Notes: generated by a model from the letters alone, not told the origin. DNA of 64,000 nucleotides from an uncultured Lachnospiraceae bacterium (GCA_910586705.1 CAJUJK010000004.1:48333-112332), one strand, 5' to 3'. Shown: positions 43,515 to 52,976, numbered from the stretch's first letter. A program made the numbers and translations.

Positions 43515-45136
43515 TATTTTTTGGCATATGGCTCGCCACCTATCTGGTGGGGGTGGTCTGGTATATTTTATATCTGATGCATATGTTTCAGCAGAATTCC
43601 TACAAGCCGAGGGAGTATGGGGAATGGATGCGGGTGCATACCAATGTGGGCAGGCTGCTTGGCAAATGTCTGTACGCGCTTATTTCTCTGCCGCTTGCGG
43701 TGATTGGGAACAGGGGCTGTCTGATTGCGGCATGTGTTATGAATGGGATGACTATACTGGTCAACAAGCCGCATAAAGCGAAGAAACCGTTGGTTTACAC
43801 GCCCCGCGTGAAGCGGATGCTTGTCACGACAGGCATTTTATATCTCCTTGCCGCAGCGTTGGCTGTGGCTCCCGGGCTGTGGATGAGGACAGGCGCAGGG
43901 GTGCTTTTAACTTCTCAGGGGCTATTGCCGCAGCCGGAACACCCGCTGCTTAGAAATGCAGGCTTGATTCTGCTGGTCATGTTTATTTTACAGCCATTTC
44001 TTATTTTATTGGCGAATGCGGTCAACCACCCGATAGAGAAGAGGATTGACCAGTATTATATTAACGATGCTGCGCGCATTCTGCGGGAGATGCCGGATCT
44101 GAAAATTATCGGCGTTACGGGCAGTTATGGAAAAACCAGCGTGAAGTATTATCTGAGCGCGCTGCTTTCCACGCAGTATAATGTGCTGCATACCCCGGGA
44201 AATTATAATACGACGCTTGGCGTGGTGCGGACGATCCGGGAAAATATGAAGCCATTCCATGAGATTTTTATCTGTGAGATGGGGGCGCGGGAAGTGGGAG
44301 ATATCAAAGAGATCTGTGATCTGGTGCACCCGGACTACGGTATCATTACCTCCATCGGACCGCAGCACCTGCAAAGCTTTCACACCATAGAAAACGTTGT
44401 AGCGACTAAGTTTGAACTGGCGGATTCCGTGCCGCCATCCGGCAAAGTATTTCTGAATTATGACAATACCTATATCAGAAATGCCGGGACGGATAAGAAC
44501 ATAGTCAGCTATGGAATTACGGCAAAGGACGTGGATTTTTGTGCCTATGATATTTCGGTTTCACCGAGGGGATCTTCCTTTAAAATGAAGGACGAATCCG
44601 GGAAGGAGTACGAATTTCACACAAAGCTGGTGGGCAGCCACAATGTGCAGAACATAGCGGGAGCCATTGCCGTGGCACACACGCTGGGGATTCCCATGGA
44701 AAAGCTGCTCTACCCGGTGAAACAGCTGGAGAGCGTCCCCCACAGGCTGCAGCTTGTGAAGCAGGGCGACAGAATATTGCTGGATGACGCCTATAATTCC
44801 AACAAAAATGGGTTTGAGGCGGCGCTCGACACGCTGGCAATGTTTAAGGAACTTCGCATACTACTGACCCCGGGTATGGTGGAACTGGGTGAGAAGCAGT
44901 ATGATGAAAATAAAGAAGTGGGTGTTTACGCCGCCGATAAGTGTGACTATGCCGTGCTTGTCGGAAAGGAGCAGACAAAGCCGATTCAAGATGGGCTTTT
45001 AGAAGCCGGATTCCCGGAGAACAGAATGATTCCGGTGGATGATCTGCAGGAGGCGTTTCGGATGGTAAATGCGATCCCCGGTGAAAAGCAGAAGGTTATC
45101 CTGATTGAGAATGACCTGCCGGATAATTATGCGTAA
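43511..45136 (+). CDS. Membrane-anchored MurF-like Mur ligase
   Basis: A 541-residue protein with several N-terminal membrane helices (about 1-25, 52-75, 95-115, 145-170) joined to a MurF-type ligase. The ATP loop is GVTGSYGKTSVKYYL and the conserved NYNTTLGVV, EMGAREVGDIKEICDLV and LLDDAYNSNKNGFEAAL blocks are clear. MurF adds D-Ala-D-Ala to the muramyl tripeptide; the usual enzyme is soluble, so the membrane part is unusual. ATG 43511 overlaps the toxin's TGA; ATG 43505 is two codons upstream but too close to its AGGCAGGA site. ddl follows, supplying the substrate dipeptide. Confidence 0.85.
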   Translation: MIFFGIWLATYLVGVVWYILYLMHMFQQNSYKPREYGEWMRVHTNVGRLLGKCLYALISLPLAVIGNRGCLIAACVMNGMTILVNKPHKAKKPLVYTPRVKRMLVTTGILYLLAAALAVAPGLWMRTGAGVLLTSQGLLPQPEHPLLRNAGLILLVMFILQPFLILLANAVNHPIEKRIDQYYINDAARILREMPDLKIIGVTGSYGKTSVKYYLSALLSTQYNVLHTPGNYNTTLGVVRTIRENMKPFHEIFICEMGAREVGDIKEICDLVHPDYGIITSIGPQHLQSFHTIENVVATKFELADSVPPSGKVFLNYDNTYIRNAGTDKNIVSYGITAKDVDFCAYDISVSPRGSSFKMKDESGKEYEFHTKLVGSHNVQNIAGAIAVAHTLGIPMEKLLYPVKQLESVPHRLQLVKQGDRILLDDAYNSNKNGFEAALDTLAMFKELRILLTPGMVELGEKQYDENKEVGVYAADKCDYAVLVGKEQTKPIQDGLLEAGFPENRMIPVDDLQEAFRMVNAIPGEKQKVILIENDLPDNYA

Positions 45137-45145
45137 GCACAGAAC

Positions 45146-45168
45146 CGTCGAAGACGCGATTTTGCGAA
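45146..45168 (+). repeat. Diverged copy of the window-start hairpin element
   Basis: CGTC-GAA-GACG (45146-45156) is followed by GCGATTTTGCGAA (45156-45168), the same architecture and a 13-nt identity with the 72-bp repeats at 1-165 but with a third, different stem. It lies in the short gap before ddl. Confidence 0.6.
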
Positions 45169-45218
45169 ATGCGCGGTTTGGAATGAATAGGGAACATAGA
45201 AGGAGGCAATAAACAACT

Positions 45219-46400
45219 ATGAAAATTCGGGTAGGCGTTTTTTTTGGCGGCAAGAGCGTGGAGCACGAAGTTTCCGTTATTTCCGGCTTGCAGGCGTACA
45301 ATGCCTTTGATAAAGAGAAATATGATCTGGTGCCCATCTATATCACGAAGGATAATGAGCTTTATACGGGGGAGCTGATCGCAGATATTGCCAACTATCG
45401 GAATATCCCGGAACTTTTGAAAAAGAGCATCCGCGTCTTTCTGATGGGGGAGAAGAACGGCGTAAAGCTGATCCGGTACCCGGAAAAGAAATTTGGAAGT
45501 TCCGAGGTGGCGCAGATCGATGTTGCGTTGCCTGTGGTGCATGGCGCCAATGTGGAGGACGGCTCCCTGCAGGGATTTTTACGGCATTACAATATCCCGT
45601 TTGCGGGCTGTGATGTGATGGCGTCGGCGGTCACCATGGATAAATATGTGATGAAGACGGTGCTTAAGGATAACGATATTCCTGTTCTGGACTGTGTGAC
45701 ATTGTACGGGAAGGAATATGAGGGCGGCGAGCAGGCGGCTTACGACAAGGTGGAGCGAAAGATTCCGTATCCTGTTATCGTGAAGCCTGTCAATCTGGGT
45801 TCCAGTGTGGGAATCAAAGTGGCGAAAGACCGGGAAGAACTGCGGGAGGCATTGGAGTACGCTTTTACTTTCGGACCGAAAGTGCTTGTTGAGCGGGCGA
45901 TTATGAATCTGCGGGAGATCAACTGCGCGGTTCTGGGAGACTATGAGAAGGCAGAGCCTTCAGAGTGCGAGGAGCCGATTTCCAGTGATGAGATTTTGAG
46001 CTATGAAGATAAATATGTGGCGGGCGGCAAAGGCGGTTCCGAGGGCATGAGAACCGCGAAGAGAGAGCTGCCGGCGAACCTGACGCCCGAGAAGCGGGAG
46101 GAGATCCGTGAACTGGCGGTGAGAACGTTCCAGACACTTGGATGTAACGGCGTGTCCCGGATAGATTTTATGATTGACAGGGATACGGATCAGGTGTATG
46201 TCAACGAGATCAATCCCATTCCGGGTTCTCTTGCCTTTTATCTGTGGGAGGCGCTTGGAAAGCCTTACAAGGAGCTTCTGGACGATATGATAAAACTGGC
46301 GCTTAAGAGGGAGCGGGAAGAGCAGAGTATGCTCACTTCCTTTGACAGCAATATTTTACAGAATGCGAACTTGTCCGGGGCGAAGGGTGTGAAAAAATAA
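45219..46400 (+). CDS. ddl: D-alanine--D-alanine ligase
   Basis: A 393-residue ATP-grasp ligase producing D-Ala-D-Ala for the cell wall. The FFGGKSVEHEVSVISG start, VKPVNLGSSVGI, and RIDFMIDRDTDQVYVNEINPIPGS end are typical. The omega-loop has SYEDKY, keeping the Tyr that favours D-Ala-D-Ala over D-Ala-D-Lac, and VEDGSLQG is intact. ATG 45219 follows AAGGAGG. It comes after the MurF-like gene and ends in a bidirectional terminator. Confidence 0.95.
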   Translation: MKIRVGVFFGGKSVEHEVSVISGLQAYNAFDKEKYDLVPIYITKDNELYTGELIADIANYRNIPELLKKSIRVFLMGEKNGVKLIRYPEKKFGSSEVAQIDVALPVVHGANVEDGSLQGFLRHYNIPFAGCDVMASAVTMDKYVMKTVLKDNDIPVLDCVTLYGKEYEGGEQAAYDKVERKIPYPVIVKPVNLGSSVGIKVAKDREELREALEYAFTFGPKVLVERAIMNLREINCAVLGDYEKAEPSECEEPISSDEILSYEDKYVAGGKGGSEGMRTAKRELPANLTPEKREEIRELAVRTFQTLGCNGVSRIDFMIDRDTDQVYVNEINPIPGSLAFYLWEALGKPYKELLDDMIKLALKREREEQSMLTSFDSNILQNANLSGAKGVKK

Positions 46401-46407
46401 AACAAAA

Positions 46408-46442
46408 GCGCCTGTCATTTCCCAATGGGATGACAGGCGTTT
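46408..46442. terminator. Bidirectional terminator between ddl and the AEC gene
   Basis: CGCCTGTCAT (46409-46418) pairs with ATGACAGGCG (46430-46439), with an inner CCC/GGG. Plus-strand flank is GTTTCACATTTT; on the minus strand the stem is followed by CTTTTGTTTT. It serves the two convergent genes. Confidence 0.85.
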
Positions 46443-46470
46443 CACATTTTATGTAATTGTCATCAAAATA

Positions 46471-47406
46471 TCATGCCACCGCGTACACCGACAACCCCAC
46501 AAAGATCAGAATCGTAATCAGCGTCCCCATGGAGAGCGTGTTGGAAATATAGATGCCCTCCGATTCCACATCCGCATAGAGCGGGATGACAAACGGCGCC
46601 GGCAGGGCGAACAGCAGAACCAGTGCCATGAAAAGCTGTTTGTCAAAAGGCATGACCTGAAAGACGATAAAGGCGGCGGCGCATAAAAGTACGCCCATCA
46701 CCACGGTACGGAAAACCAGTGTCTTTACAACCGGGACGATCAGATCTTTTCGCAGGGACAGTTCATAGCCAACGATAATTAGGATCATAGCGGATGTGGG
46801 CAGGGTGATCATCTCAATAACAGCAGAGAATATCGGACTGACGGGGGAGGCGGTGATCAGATTGCCGAGTCCCGTAACGCCTACGATAAGCCCGAGGGTA
46901 ACGCCCCGGAAAGCGGGATTTTTACACATTTCTTTTAGCATTTCTTTGAGGGACGGTTTCTGCCCCGTGGCATTTTTCAAAAGCGTGAGGTATATCGTGA
47001 ATACAAACAGCACCTGTCCTAAATCCACGGTCGCCATATAGGAAAGCTGGTCGGGACCGGCGAGCAGTCCGTACAGGGCGTACCCCAGCATACCGACCTC
47101 AAAGCCGGACAGCAGATAGGGCATAAGCTTGGAATTGGGTACAAAGCGGTTTAGCAGGAAGCCGCATCCCAGAGCCAGCAGGCAGCTGATAAAAACAACG
47201 CTGAACATAAACAGGCTGTCGAGGGAGTAGGATGTTGCGTAAAAAGCCTGAAACAATACGACCGGCAGGGTGATGTTTGAGATGACGCTCTTGACGCCGT
47301 TTAACCCCTCTTTGGTCAGGATGCCGGATACCCGGCAGAAATAGCCGATAAAGAGCATGACTATAACGGGTACTACCATTTCAAGAACCGATAATGTCTG
47401 TGCCAT
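46471..47406 (-). CDS. AEC-family membrane transporter
   Basis: A 311-residue transporter of the auxin efflux carrier (AEC) family with about ten hydrophobic helices. SNITLPVVLFQAFY and LFALPAPFVIPLYAD are characteristic stretches, with an internal duplication of five helices. Bacterial members move malate, malonate or amino acids, but the substrate here is unknown. Start ATG 47404-47406 follows GGAGGTAAATTACAT; an upstream in-frame extension overlaps the nitroreductase gene and was dropped. It probably shares the nitroreductase transcript, 47 bp behind it. Confidence 0.85.
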   Translation of the reverse strand: MAQTLSVLEMVVPVIVMLFIGYFCRVSGILTKEGLNGVKSVISNITLPVVLFQAFYATSYSLDSLFMFSVVFISCLLALGCGFLLNRFVPNSKLMPYLLSGFEVGMLGYALYGLLAGPDQLSYMATVDLGQVLFVFTIYLTLLKNATGQKPSLKEMLKEMCKNPAFRGVTLGLIVGVTGLGNLITASPVSPIFSAVIEMITLPTSAMILIIVGYELSLRKDLIVPVVKTLVFRTVVMGVLLCAAAFIVFQVMPFDKQLFMALVLLFALPAPFVIPLYADVESEGIYISNTLSMGTLITILIFVGLSVYAVA

Positions 47407-47453
47407 ATGTAATTTACCTCCATTTTTTTGAATTGCCCGAAGTCGTTCGTTTT

Positions 47454-48185
47454 CTATTTTAGGAAGTCCCGCAGATACACTTCCATGGAACGGTTCATTT
47501 CTCTGGAAAAATCCGACTCGTATTTTCTTTTCCAGAAAGCCTCCATCCATTCATCGTAATTTTTCCCGTTTGTTCGTCCTGCAAACATTTCCCGTATCTG
47601 CACACCGTTCTTATCCTGATAGCTGTTCTCGCAGATGATATCGGACACCCGGAACCGCTCTGGCTTTTTCCGAAGCTTCTGCTGCTCGGTCGGATGTCCG
47701 AAAACGAGCAGACATGCGGGGTATACATATTCGGGAAGCTGTAAAAGCGGTTTCACTTTCTCGGCATTTTCCATGACATCACCGATGTAACAGGAGCCGA
47801 TTCCCAGACTTTCCGCTGCCATCACCGCGTTTTGCGCTGCGATCAGCGCATCTTCCACAGCCAGCAGCAAATCGCCGGCGCCGGGGGCTCGCGGTTTCAG
47901 TCCCGCTTCCTCATAAAAAGAAAGCCATTTCCGGCAGTCCGCACAAAAGACAAGCATCATTTTTGCCTTTGTCATAAAGAGCTGGTTGTCACATAAAACG
48001 GCAAGTTTTTCCTTTTTATCCGCATCCGTGATGTCGATTATGGTATACAGTAACTGACAGCCCGCCGAAGGCGCCTGCAATGCCGCCTGCAGGATACTGT
48101 TTTTATCTTCACACGATATTTCCTCATCGGTAAATACGCGGACAGATTTTCTTTCATATAGAGATTTTATGATTTCGTTCGTCAT
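47454..48185 (-). CDS. Nitroreductase-family flavoprotein
   Basis: A 243-residue FMN oxidoreductase. The start IIKSLYERKSVRVFTDEEIS contains the R-x-S-x-R FMN-binding pattern, ALQAPSAGCQ is the NAD(P)H/FMN segment and AAQNAVMAAESLGIGSCYIGD the dimer/FMN helix. The physiological substrate of such enzymes is rarely known. ATG 48183-48185 lies behind AAAGGAGG. It is followed by the AEC transporter in the same direction. Confidence 0.85.
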   Translation of the reverse strand: MTNEIIKSLYERKSVRVFTDEEISCEDKNSILQAALQAPSAGCQLLYTIIDITDADKKEKLAVLCDNQLFMTKAKMMLVFCADCRKWLSFYEEAGLKPRAPGAGDLLLAVEDALIAAQNAVMAAESLGIGSCYIGDVMENAEKVKPLLQLPEYVYPACLLVFGHPTEQQKLRKKPERFRVSDIICENSYQDKNGVQIREMFAGRTNGKNYDEWMEAFWKRKYESDFSREMNRSMEVYLRDFLK

Positions 48186-48429
48186 CAGGACCTCCTTTTC
48201 TGCCAATACAATCAGTATAATATAGGAATAACAGCAAATGCAAATATATAGTTGTGCGGGGCATAACTAAGGAGAGAAAAGAACAGGAAAACCGGAGTTA
48301 GTATTTGCCATGTTTGAAAAGATGAAATCGGAGTTTTCATGTATATAATTTCCTGCCTTACAAATAATAGTAAAAAAACAGAGAAAAAATAAAAATAAGG
48401 CTATGACTTACAGACGGAGGTTATAAGAT

Positions 48430-48972
48430 ATGAAAGCAACAGGAATTGTCAGAAGAATAGATGATCTGGGACGCATTGTAATCCCCAAGGAAATCCGCAG
48501 GACGCTGCGGATCAGAGAGGCGGACCCGCTGGAGATATATACGGACAGGGAAGGCGAGATCATTTTAAAAAAATATTCGCCCATCGGCGAGATGGGTACT
48601 TTTGCCAAGCAGTATGCAGAGAGCATGGCGCAGGTTTCCGGGCACATTGCACTTATTACGGACAGGGATCAGTTCATTGCCGTGTCGGGCGGTATGAAAA
48701 ATCTGCTCGGCAAGTCCATCAGCAGGGAGCTGGAAGAAAAGATTGATCACAGGGAAAGTGTGGTGGCAACCAAGGGGGACAGAAATTTCATTCAGGTCAG
48801 TCTGGAGGGGGATGATTTCAGCCACGAGGCGATCAGCCCCATTATCTGCGAGGGTGACGTGATTGGCTCTGTGATATTGGTGGAGATGGATCACAAGTCC
48901 AAGATGGGTGAGGTGGAGCAGAAGCTGATCCAGTCGGCGGCGGGATTTCTCGGCAGGCAGATGGAACAGTAA
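48430..48972 (+). CDS. spoVT: SpoVT, AbrB-type sporulation regulator
   Basis: A 180-residue protein with an AbrB swapped-hairpin DNA-binding domain (MKATGIVRRIDDLGRIVIPKEIRRTLRIREADPLEIYTDREGEIILKKYSP) and a C-terminal GAF-like domain, the SpoVT layout. It controls late forespore genes in spore formers. ATG 48430 is behind ACGGAGG. A TATAAT sits at 48344 but no good -35 pairs with it; I see no clear sigma-G site by eye. The 223-bp gap before it holds no gene. Confidence 0.93.
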   Translation: MKATGIVRRIDDLGRIVIPKEIRRTLRIREADPLEIYTDREGEIILKKYSPIGEMGTFAKQYAESMAQVSGHIALITDRDQFIAVSGGMKNLLGKSISRELEEKIDHRESVVATKGDRNFIQVSLEGDDFSHEAISPIICEGDVIGSVILVEMDHKSKMGEVEQKLIQSAAGFLGRQMEQ

Positions 48973-48987
48973 AAACGGATGGGTGTG

Positions 48988-49020
48988 TGGAGAGCCGGGA
49001 CGCGCGCGGCTCTCCATTTG
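48988..49020 (+). terminator. spoVT terminator
   Basis: TGGAGAGCCG (48988-48997) pairs with CGGCTCTCCA (49007-49016), loop of nine, followed by TTTG. Confidence 0.82.
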
Positions 49021-49126
49021 TTATCCCTTTATATAAAGTCCGGGATACTTATTGCCTGATGTGTTAAAAATCCATTGCAAAATGTCCGGTTAACCCGTAA
49101 AATATTACAAAAGGAGGGGGAGAACC

Positions 49127-50578
49127 ATGGACAGACAAAACCTGACGCTGCTCACCGATCTGTATGAACTGACGATGATGCAGGGGTATTTTAAGAATAA
49201 GGATCGGAATGAGACGGTTATTTTTGACGCTTTTTACAGGAATAATCCGTGCGACGGCGGTTTCGCCGTCATGGCAGGGGTGGAGCAGCTCATCCAGTAC
49301 ATAAGGGAGCTTCACTTTGCAAAAGAAGATATCGACTATCTGGCGGGGCTTGGCATTTTCGGGCAGGATTTTCTCGATTATCTGGCGGACTTCCGCTTTA
49401 CGGGAGATGTTTACGCGATCCCGGAGGGAACGGTTGTTTTCCCCAGAGAACCGCTTGTAAAAGTGATCGCGCCGATTATGCAGGCGCAGCTTGTGGAGAC
49501 GGCGATTTTAAATATCATCAACCACCAGAGCCTGATTGCCACCAAGGCGGCGAGAGTCTGCTACGCGGCGCGGGGGGACGGGGTGATGGAGTTCGGGCTC
49601 CGGCGCGCGCAGGGCCCCGACGCGGGTACATACGGCGCGAGGGCGGCTGTGATCGGCGGCTGTGTGGGCACTTCCAACGTGCTCTGCGGACAGCTCTTTG
49701 ATGTGCCGGTCAAGGGTACGCACGCCCACAGCTGGATCATGAGTTTCCCGGATGAATACACGGCGTTTCGGACTTATGCGGATATGTACCCGTCCGCCTG
49801 CATTCTTCTGGTGGATACATACGACACATTGAAATCGGGTGTGCCGAACGCGATCCGCGTATTCAGGGAGATGCGGGAAGCGGGCGTACCGCTGACTTTC
49901 TACGGCATCCGTCTGGACAGCGGCGATCTGGCGTATCTCTCCAAAGAGGCGAGAAAGATGCTGGACGAAGCGGGATTTTCCGACGCGGTGATCTCCGCCT
50001 CGAACGATCTGGATGAATTTCTGATCCAGAGTCTAAAGGATCAGGGCGCGAAAATCACTTCGTGGGGTGTGGGTACACATCTGATCACGTCGAAGGACTG
50101 CCCTTCTTTCGGGGGCGTTTATAAACTGGCGGCTATTATGGGAGACGACGGGAAGTTCATTCCGAAGATCAAGCTGTCCGAAAATACGGAAAAGGTGACG
50201 AATCCCGGCAATAAGACGATCTACCGCGTATATGACGGGGAGAGCGGGAAAATAAAGGCGGATCTGATCTGTCTGGCGGATGAGACGTATGACGAGAACG
50301 AGCCGCTTTTGCTGTTTGACCCGGTGGAGCCGTGGAAAAAGACGAAACTTCCGGCGGGCAGTTATCGCCTGCGGGAACTGATGACGCCGGTTTTCAAAAA
50401 CGGCGAATGCTGCTACACGTCCCCGAAGGTGATGGATATCCGCGCCTACTGTCAGGAAGAACAGAATACCCTGTGGGAAGAGACAAGGCGTCTGGTAAAT
50501 CCGCACAGGGTACATGTTGATCTTTCGAGCAGGCTTTATGATGTGAAAATCGCGCTTCTTGACCAAATGGGTCAGTGA
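49127..50578 (+). CDS. pncB: Nicotinate phosphoribosyltransferase
   Basis: A 483-residue NAPRTase, which makes nicotinate mononucleotide for NAD salvage using PRPP. LLTDLYELTMMQGY is the typical N-terminus, FGLRRAQGPDAGTYGARAAVIGGCVGTSN and the KGTHAHSWIMSF motif hold the catalytic His, and FYGIRLDSGDLAYLS and GVGTHLITS are conserved. ATG 49127 follows AAAGGAGGGGGAG. Its 3' end overlaps the GH4 gene tail-to-tail by 7 bp. Confidence 0.96.
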   Translation: MDRQNLTLLTDLYELTMMQGYFKNKDRNETVIFDAFYRNNPCDGGFAVMAGVEQLIQYIRELHFAKEDIDYLAGLGIFGQDFLDYLADFRFTGDVYAIPEGTVVFPREPLVKVIAPIMQAQLVETAILNIINHQSLIATKAARVCYAARGDGVMEFGLRRAQGPDAGTYGARAAVIGGCVGTSNVLCGQLFDVPVKGTHAHSWIMSFPDEYTAFRTYADMYPSACILLVDTYDTLKSGVPNAIRVFREMREAGVPLTFYGIRLDSGDLAYLSKEARKMLDEAGFSDAVISASNDLDEFLIQSLKDQGAKITSWGVGTHLITSKDCPSFGGVYKLAAIMGDDGKFIPKIKLSENTEKVTNPGNKTIYRVYDGESGKIKADLICLADETYDENEPLLLFDPVEPWKKTKLPAGSYRLRELMTPVFKNGECCYTSPKVMDIRAYCQEEQNTLWEETRRLVNPHRVHVDLSSRLYDVKIALLDQMGQ

Positions 50579-51888
50579 CTGAACTGCGGCAGGTATTCGC
50601 TGTTTTCCGCAAGGATATCGTCTAATATCTGCTTTGCCACGGTGGCGGAGCTGACAAGCGGATGAATGGTAAGCGCCTGCAGGGCGCAGTCATAATTGCC
50701 GGTTACGGCGGCTTCGATGGTAAGCTGCTCGTAAGCTTTTACGTTCTGTAACAGACCACGGATTTTTAAAGGGGTGCGCCCAATGTGTATGGGGTGTGCC
50801 CCGTCTTTGTCGATCACACAGTTGCGCTCGATGGACGCATTGTCGGGAAGGTCCGCATTGGCGCCGCAGTTTAGGACATTCACAGTCTGGATGTCCTTTT
50901 TATTGTTGTAGATGGAGTCGATCAGGCTACATGCCGCATCTGAGTAACGGGCGCCGCCGCGCTTCGCAAGCTGTGGCGGTTTGATATCCAGAGCGGGGTC
51001 CTGATAGAGGGCAAAAAGGTCTTTCTCCACCTGTTTGATGACCTCTGCGCGGCAGCCTTCCTCCTTCGCGGCGCGGTCGCACTCGGCGAACATTTCCGGC
51101 TGCATATAGTAGTATTTCAGATAACTTACGGGCACCATTCCCAGAGATTTTAAGAAGGTGGGATCATAGTGGATTTCCGGGATGTTTGCCATCACTTCTT
51201 TTGCGGAATCGGAGCAGAGCTTTTCAATCGCTTCCGCAGTCACATCCTCCCCGCGCACCAGCACCCGTTTCGCCCAGACGAGATGGTTGATGCCCACGAA
51301 ATCGCAGAACACGTCGTCCGGGGCGCAGTCAAATTTTTCCGCCATATCGCTTATCATATTGATGGGGCAGTTGCAAAGACCGATGGCTCTGACTGCGCTG
51401 TGGTTTAATGCCGCCTCTGTCAGGATGCCCGACGGATTGGCAAAATTAATCAGAAAGGCGTCGGGGCAGAGTCTTTCCATATCGCGGCAGATATCCAGAA
51501 TGACAGGAACGGAGCGCAGCGCTTTGGCAAAGCCGCCCGCGCCGGTGGTCTCCTGCCCGATTTTTCCGTAACGAAGAGGGATTCTTTCATCCCGGATTCT
51601 TGCGTCAAGAAGCCCCACGCGGAACTGTGTGGTGACAAAATCCGCGTCCTTTAACGCTTCCTCCCTGGCTGTCGTCGCGTGAATCTGTAAGTCAATGCCG
51701 CTCTTTTCCACCATCCGTCTGGCGAGCGCGGTGACGATGTTCAGCTTTTCCAGCCCGGCGTCCACGTCCACAAGCCAGATATCCTTTACGGGAAGGCTGC
51801 CGTACCGTTTGATAAAGCCTTCAATCAGCTCCGGGGTATAGCTGGAACCGCCGCCGATGGTTGCGATTTTTAATCCTCTTTCTGTCAT
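50572..51888 (-). CDS. GH4 6-phospho-glycosidase (probably 6-phospho-beta-glucosidase)
   Basis: A 438-residue NAD- and metal-dependent GH4 hydrolase of phosphorylated disaccharides. The dinucleotide loop is IATIGGGSSYTPE. Metal ligands fit C172 (GLCNCP) and H202 (VGINHLVW), and NFANPSG is the usual NPxG motif. No PTS gene lies nearby; a BadF-type kinase is divergent across the LacI promoter, so substrate could be phosphorylated inside the cell. ATG 51886-51888 is behind GGGGGAGC. It is 16 bp after the lacI-type gene, in the same operon. Confidence 0.88.
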   Translation of the reverse strand: MTERGLKIATIGGGSSYTPELIEGFIKRYGSLPVKDIWLVDVDAGLEKLNIVTALARRMVEKSGIDLQIHATTAREEALKDADFVTTQFRVGLLDARIRDERIPLRYGKIGQETTGAGGFAKALRSVPVILDICRDMERLCPDAFLINFANPSGILTEAALNHSAVRAIGLCNCPINMISDMAEKFDCAPDDVFCDFVGINHLVWAKRVLVRGEDVTAEAIEKLCSDSAKEVMANIPEIHYDPTFLKSLGMVPVSYLKYYYMQPEMFAECDRAAKEEGCRAEVIKQVEKDLFALYQDPALDIKPPQLAKRGGARYSDAACSLIDSIYNNKKDIQTVNVLNCGANADLPDNASIERNCVIDKDGAHPIHIGRTPLKIRGLLQNVKAYEQLTIEAAVTGNYDCALQALTIHPLVSSATVAKQILDDILAENSEYLPQFSH

Positions 51889-51904
51889 GGTTGCTCCCCC
51901 TTTT

Positions 51905-52906
51905 TTATCTGCATGTTTCCCGCAAAACCAGTTCCGCTTCAAATGTCCGGGTGACGGGTTCGTTCTCCGCCCTGCCTATCCGGTCGATCAGCAGCTCCAC
52001 GCCGGCACGCCCCATCTCGTAAAGCGGCTGGCGCATGGTGGAGAGGGCGGGAAAAAGTATGTCCTTGGAATCGGGGACATCGTCGTCAAAACCGATCAGC
52101 GAAAGATCTCCGGGCACCGAAAGCCCGGCTTCCCTGACTGCCCGCCAGACACCGAAAGCCGGCTTGTCGGCTCCTGCAAAGCAGGCGTCCGGGCGTTCGC
52201 CATGCGCAAGCCGCCTTTTCATCTGCTGATAGGCGATGTCCTCAAAATGGTCGGCGTAAAGGATGGAATCGGGGCCAAGCGGCATCCGATAATCGTGCAT
52301 GGCGGAAACAAAGCCGTTCAGCCGTTCCAGTCCCACGTCGTAATTCATATCACAGGTCACATGAATGATGTTTTTCCGTCCCTGCTTAATCAGGTGCTCC
52401 GTGGCGGTATAGGCGCCGTGAAAATTATCAAGCAGGATTTTGTCGGCGCGGCAGTCGCTCAGGTTGCTCTCGATCAGCACGCTGTTCGCCGATTTCGCCG
52501 CGACGTAACGGAAAAGTTCCTCGTCGTCAAAACAGCTTCCGTAGGCGATGATGCCGTCCGTGCAGCCGCTCGTCAGATAGTCCACATATTTCAGTTTCGC
52601 AGCCATGTCCTTTCGCCCGCTGCAAAATAAGATATTGTAATCATGCGCCTCCGCGCCGTCCTGCAGTCCGCGGATCAACTGAAAGAAAAAGTCGTTGCAC
52701 AGATCGTCCATGACCACGCCGATGGTGCATGTCTTCTGCAGGACAAGGGATTTGGCAAGCCCGTTCGGGACGTAGTGGTTTTCCTCTATGATTTCCAGAA
52801 TTTTTTTACGGTTCTCGGGGCTGACCCCGGGTTTGTTGTTCAGGACTCGGGAAACCAGTGTCCGGGAAACGTTCGCCTGCTTTGCGATGTCTGAAATGGT
52901 AGCCAT
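51905..52906 (-). CDS. LacI-family transcriptional repressor
   Basis: A 333-residue repressor. The helix-turn-helix MATISDIAKQANVSRTLVSRVLNNKPGVSPENRKKILEIIEE and hinge NGLAKSLVLQKT are standard, followed by a periplasmic-binding-like sensor domain. ATG 52904-52906 follows GAGAGGGAGAGGG. Its own promoter carries a perfect ACATTGT-AAC-ACAATGT palindrome over the -10. It most likely represses itself and the GH4 gene, and perhaps the divergent kinase. Confidence 0.93.
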   Translation of the reverse strand: MATISDIAKQANVSRTLVSRVLNNKPGVSPENRKKILEIIEENHYVPNGLAKSLVLQKTCTIGVVMDDLCNDFFFQLIRGLQDGAEAHDYNILFCSGRKDMAAKLKYVDYLTSGCTDGIIAYGSCFDDEELFRYVAAKSANSVLIESNLSDCRADKILLDNFHGAYTATEHLIKQGRKNIIHVTCDMNYDVGLERLNGFVSAMHDYRMPLGPDSILYADHFEDIAYQQMKRRLAHGERPDACFAGADKPAFGVWRAVREAGLSVPGDLSLIGFDDDVPDSKDILFPALSTMRQPLYEMGRAGVELLIDRIGRAENEPVTRTFEAELVLRETCR

Positions 52907-52946
52907 GCGCCCTCTCCCTCTCTTAGGTGTTTCATAATTTACATTT

Positions 52947-52976
52947 ACATTGTAACACAATGTGTCACTATGTCAA
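52947..52976 (-). promoter_or_regulatory. LacI-type promoter with operator over the -10
   Basis: On the minus strand TTGACA (52976-52971) and TACAAT (52954-52949) are 16 bp apart. A perfect palindrome ACATTGT-AAC-ACAATGT (52947-52963) covers the -10, so binding there would block RNA polymerase and give autorepression. Confidence 0.75.
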
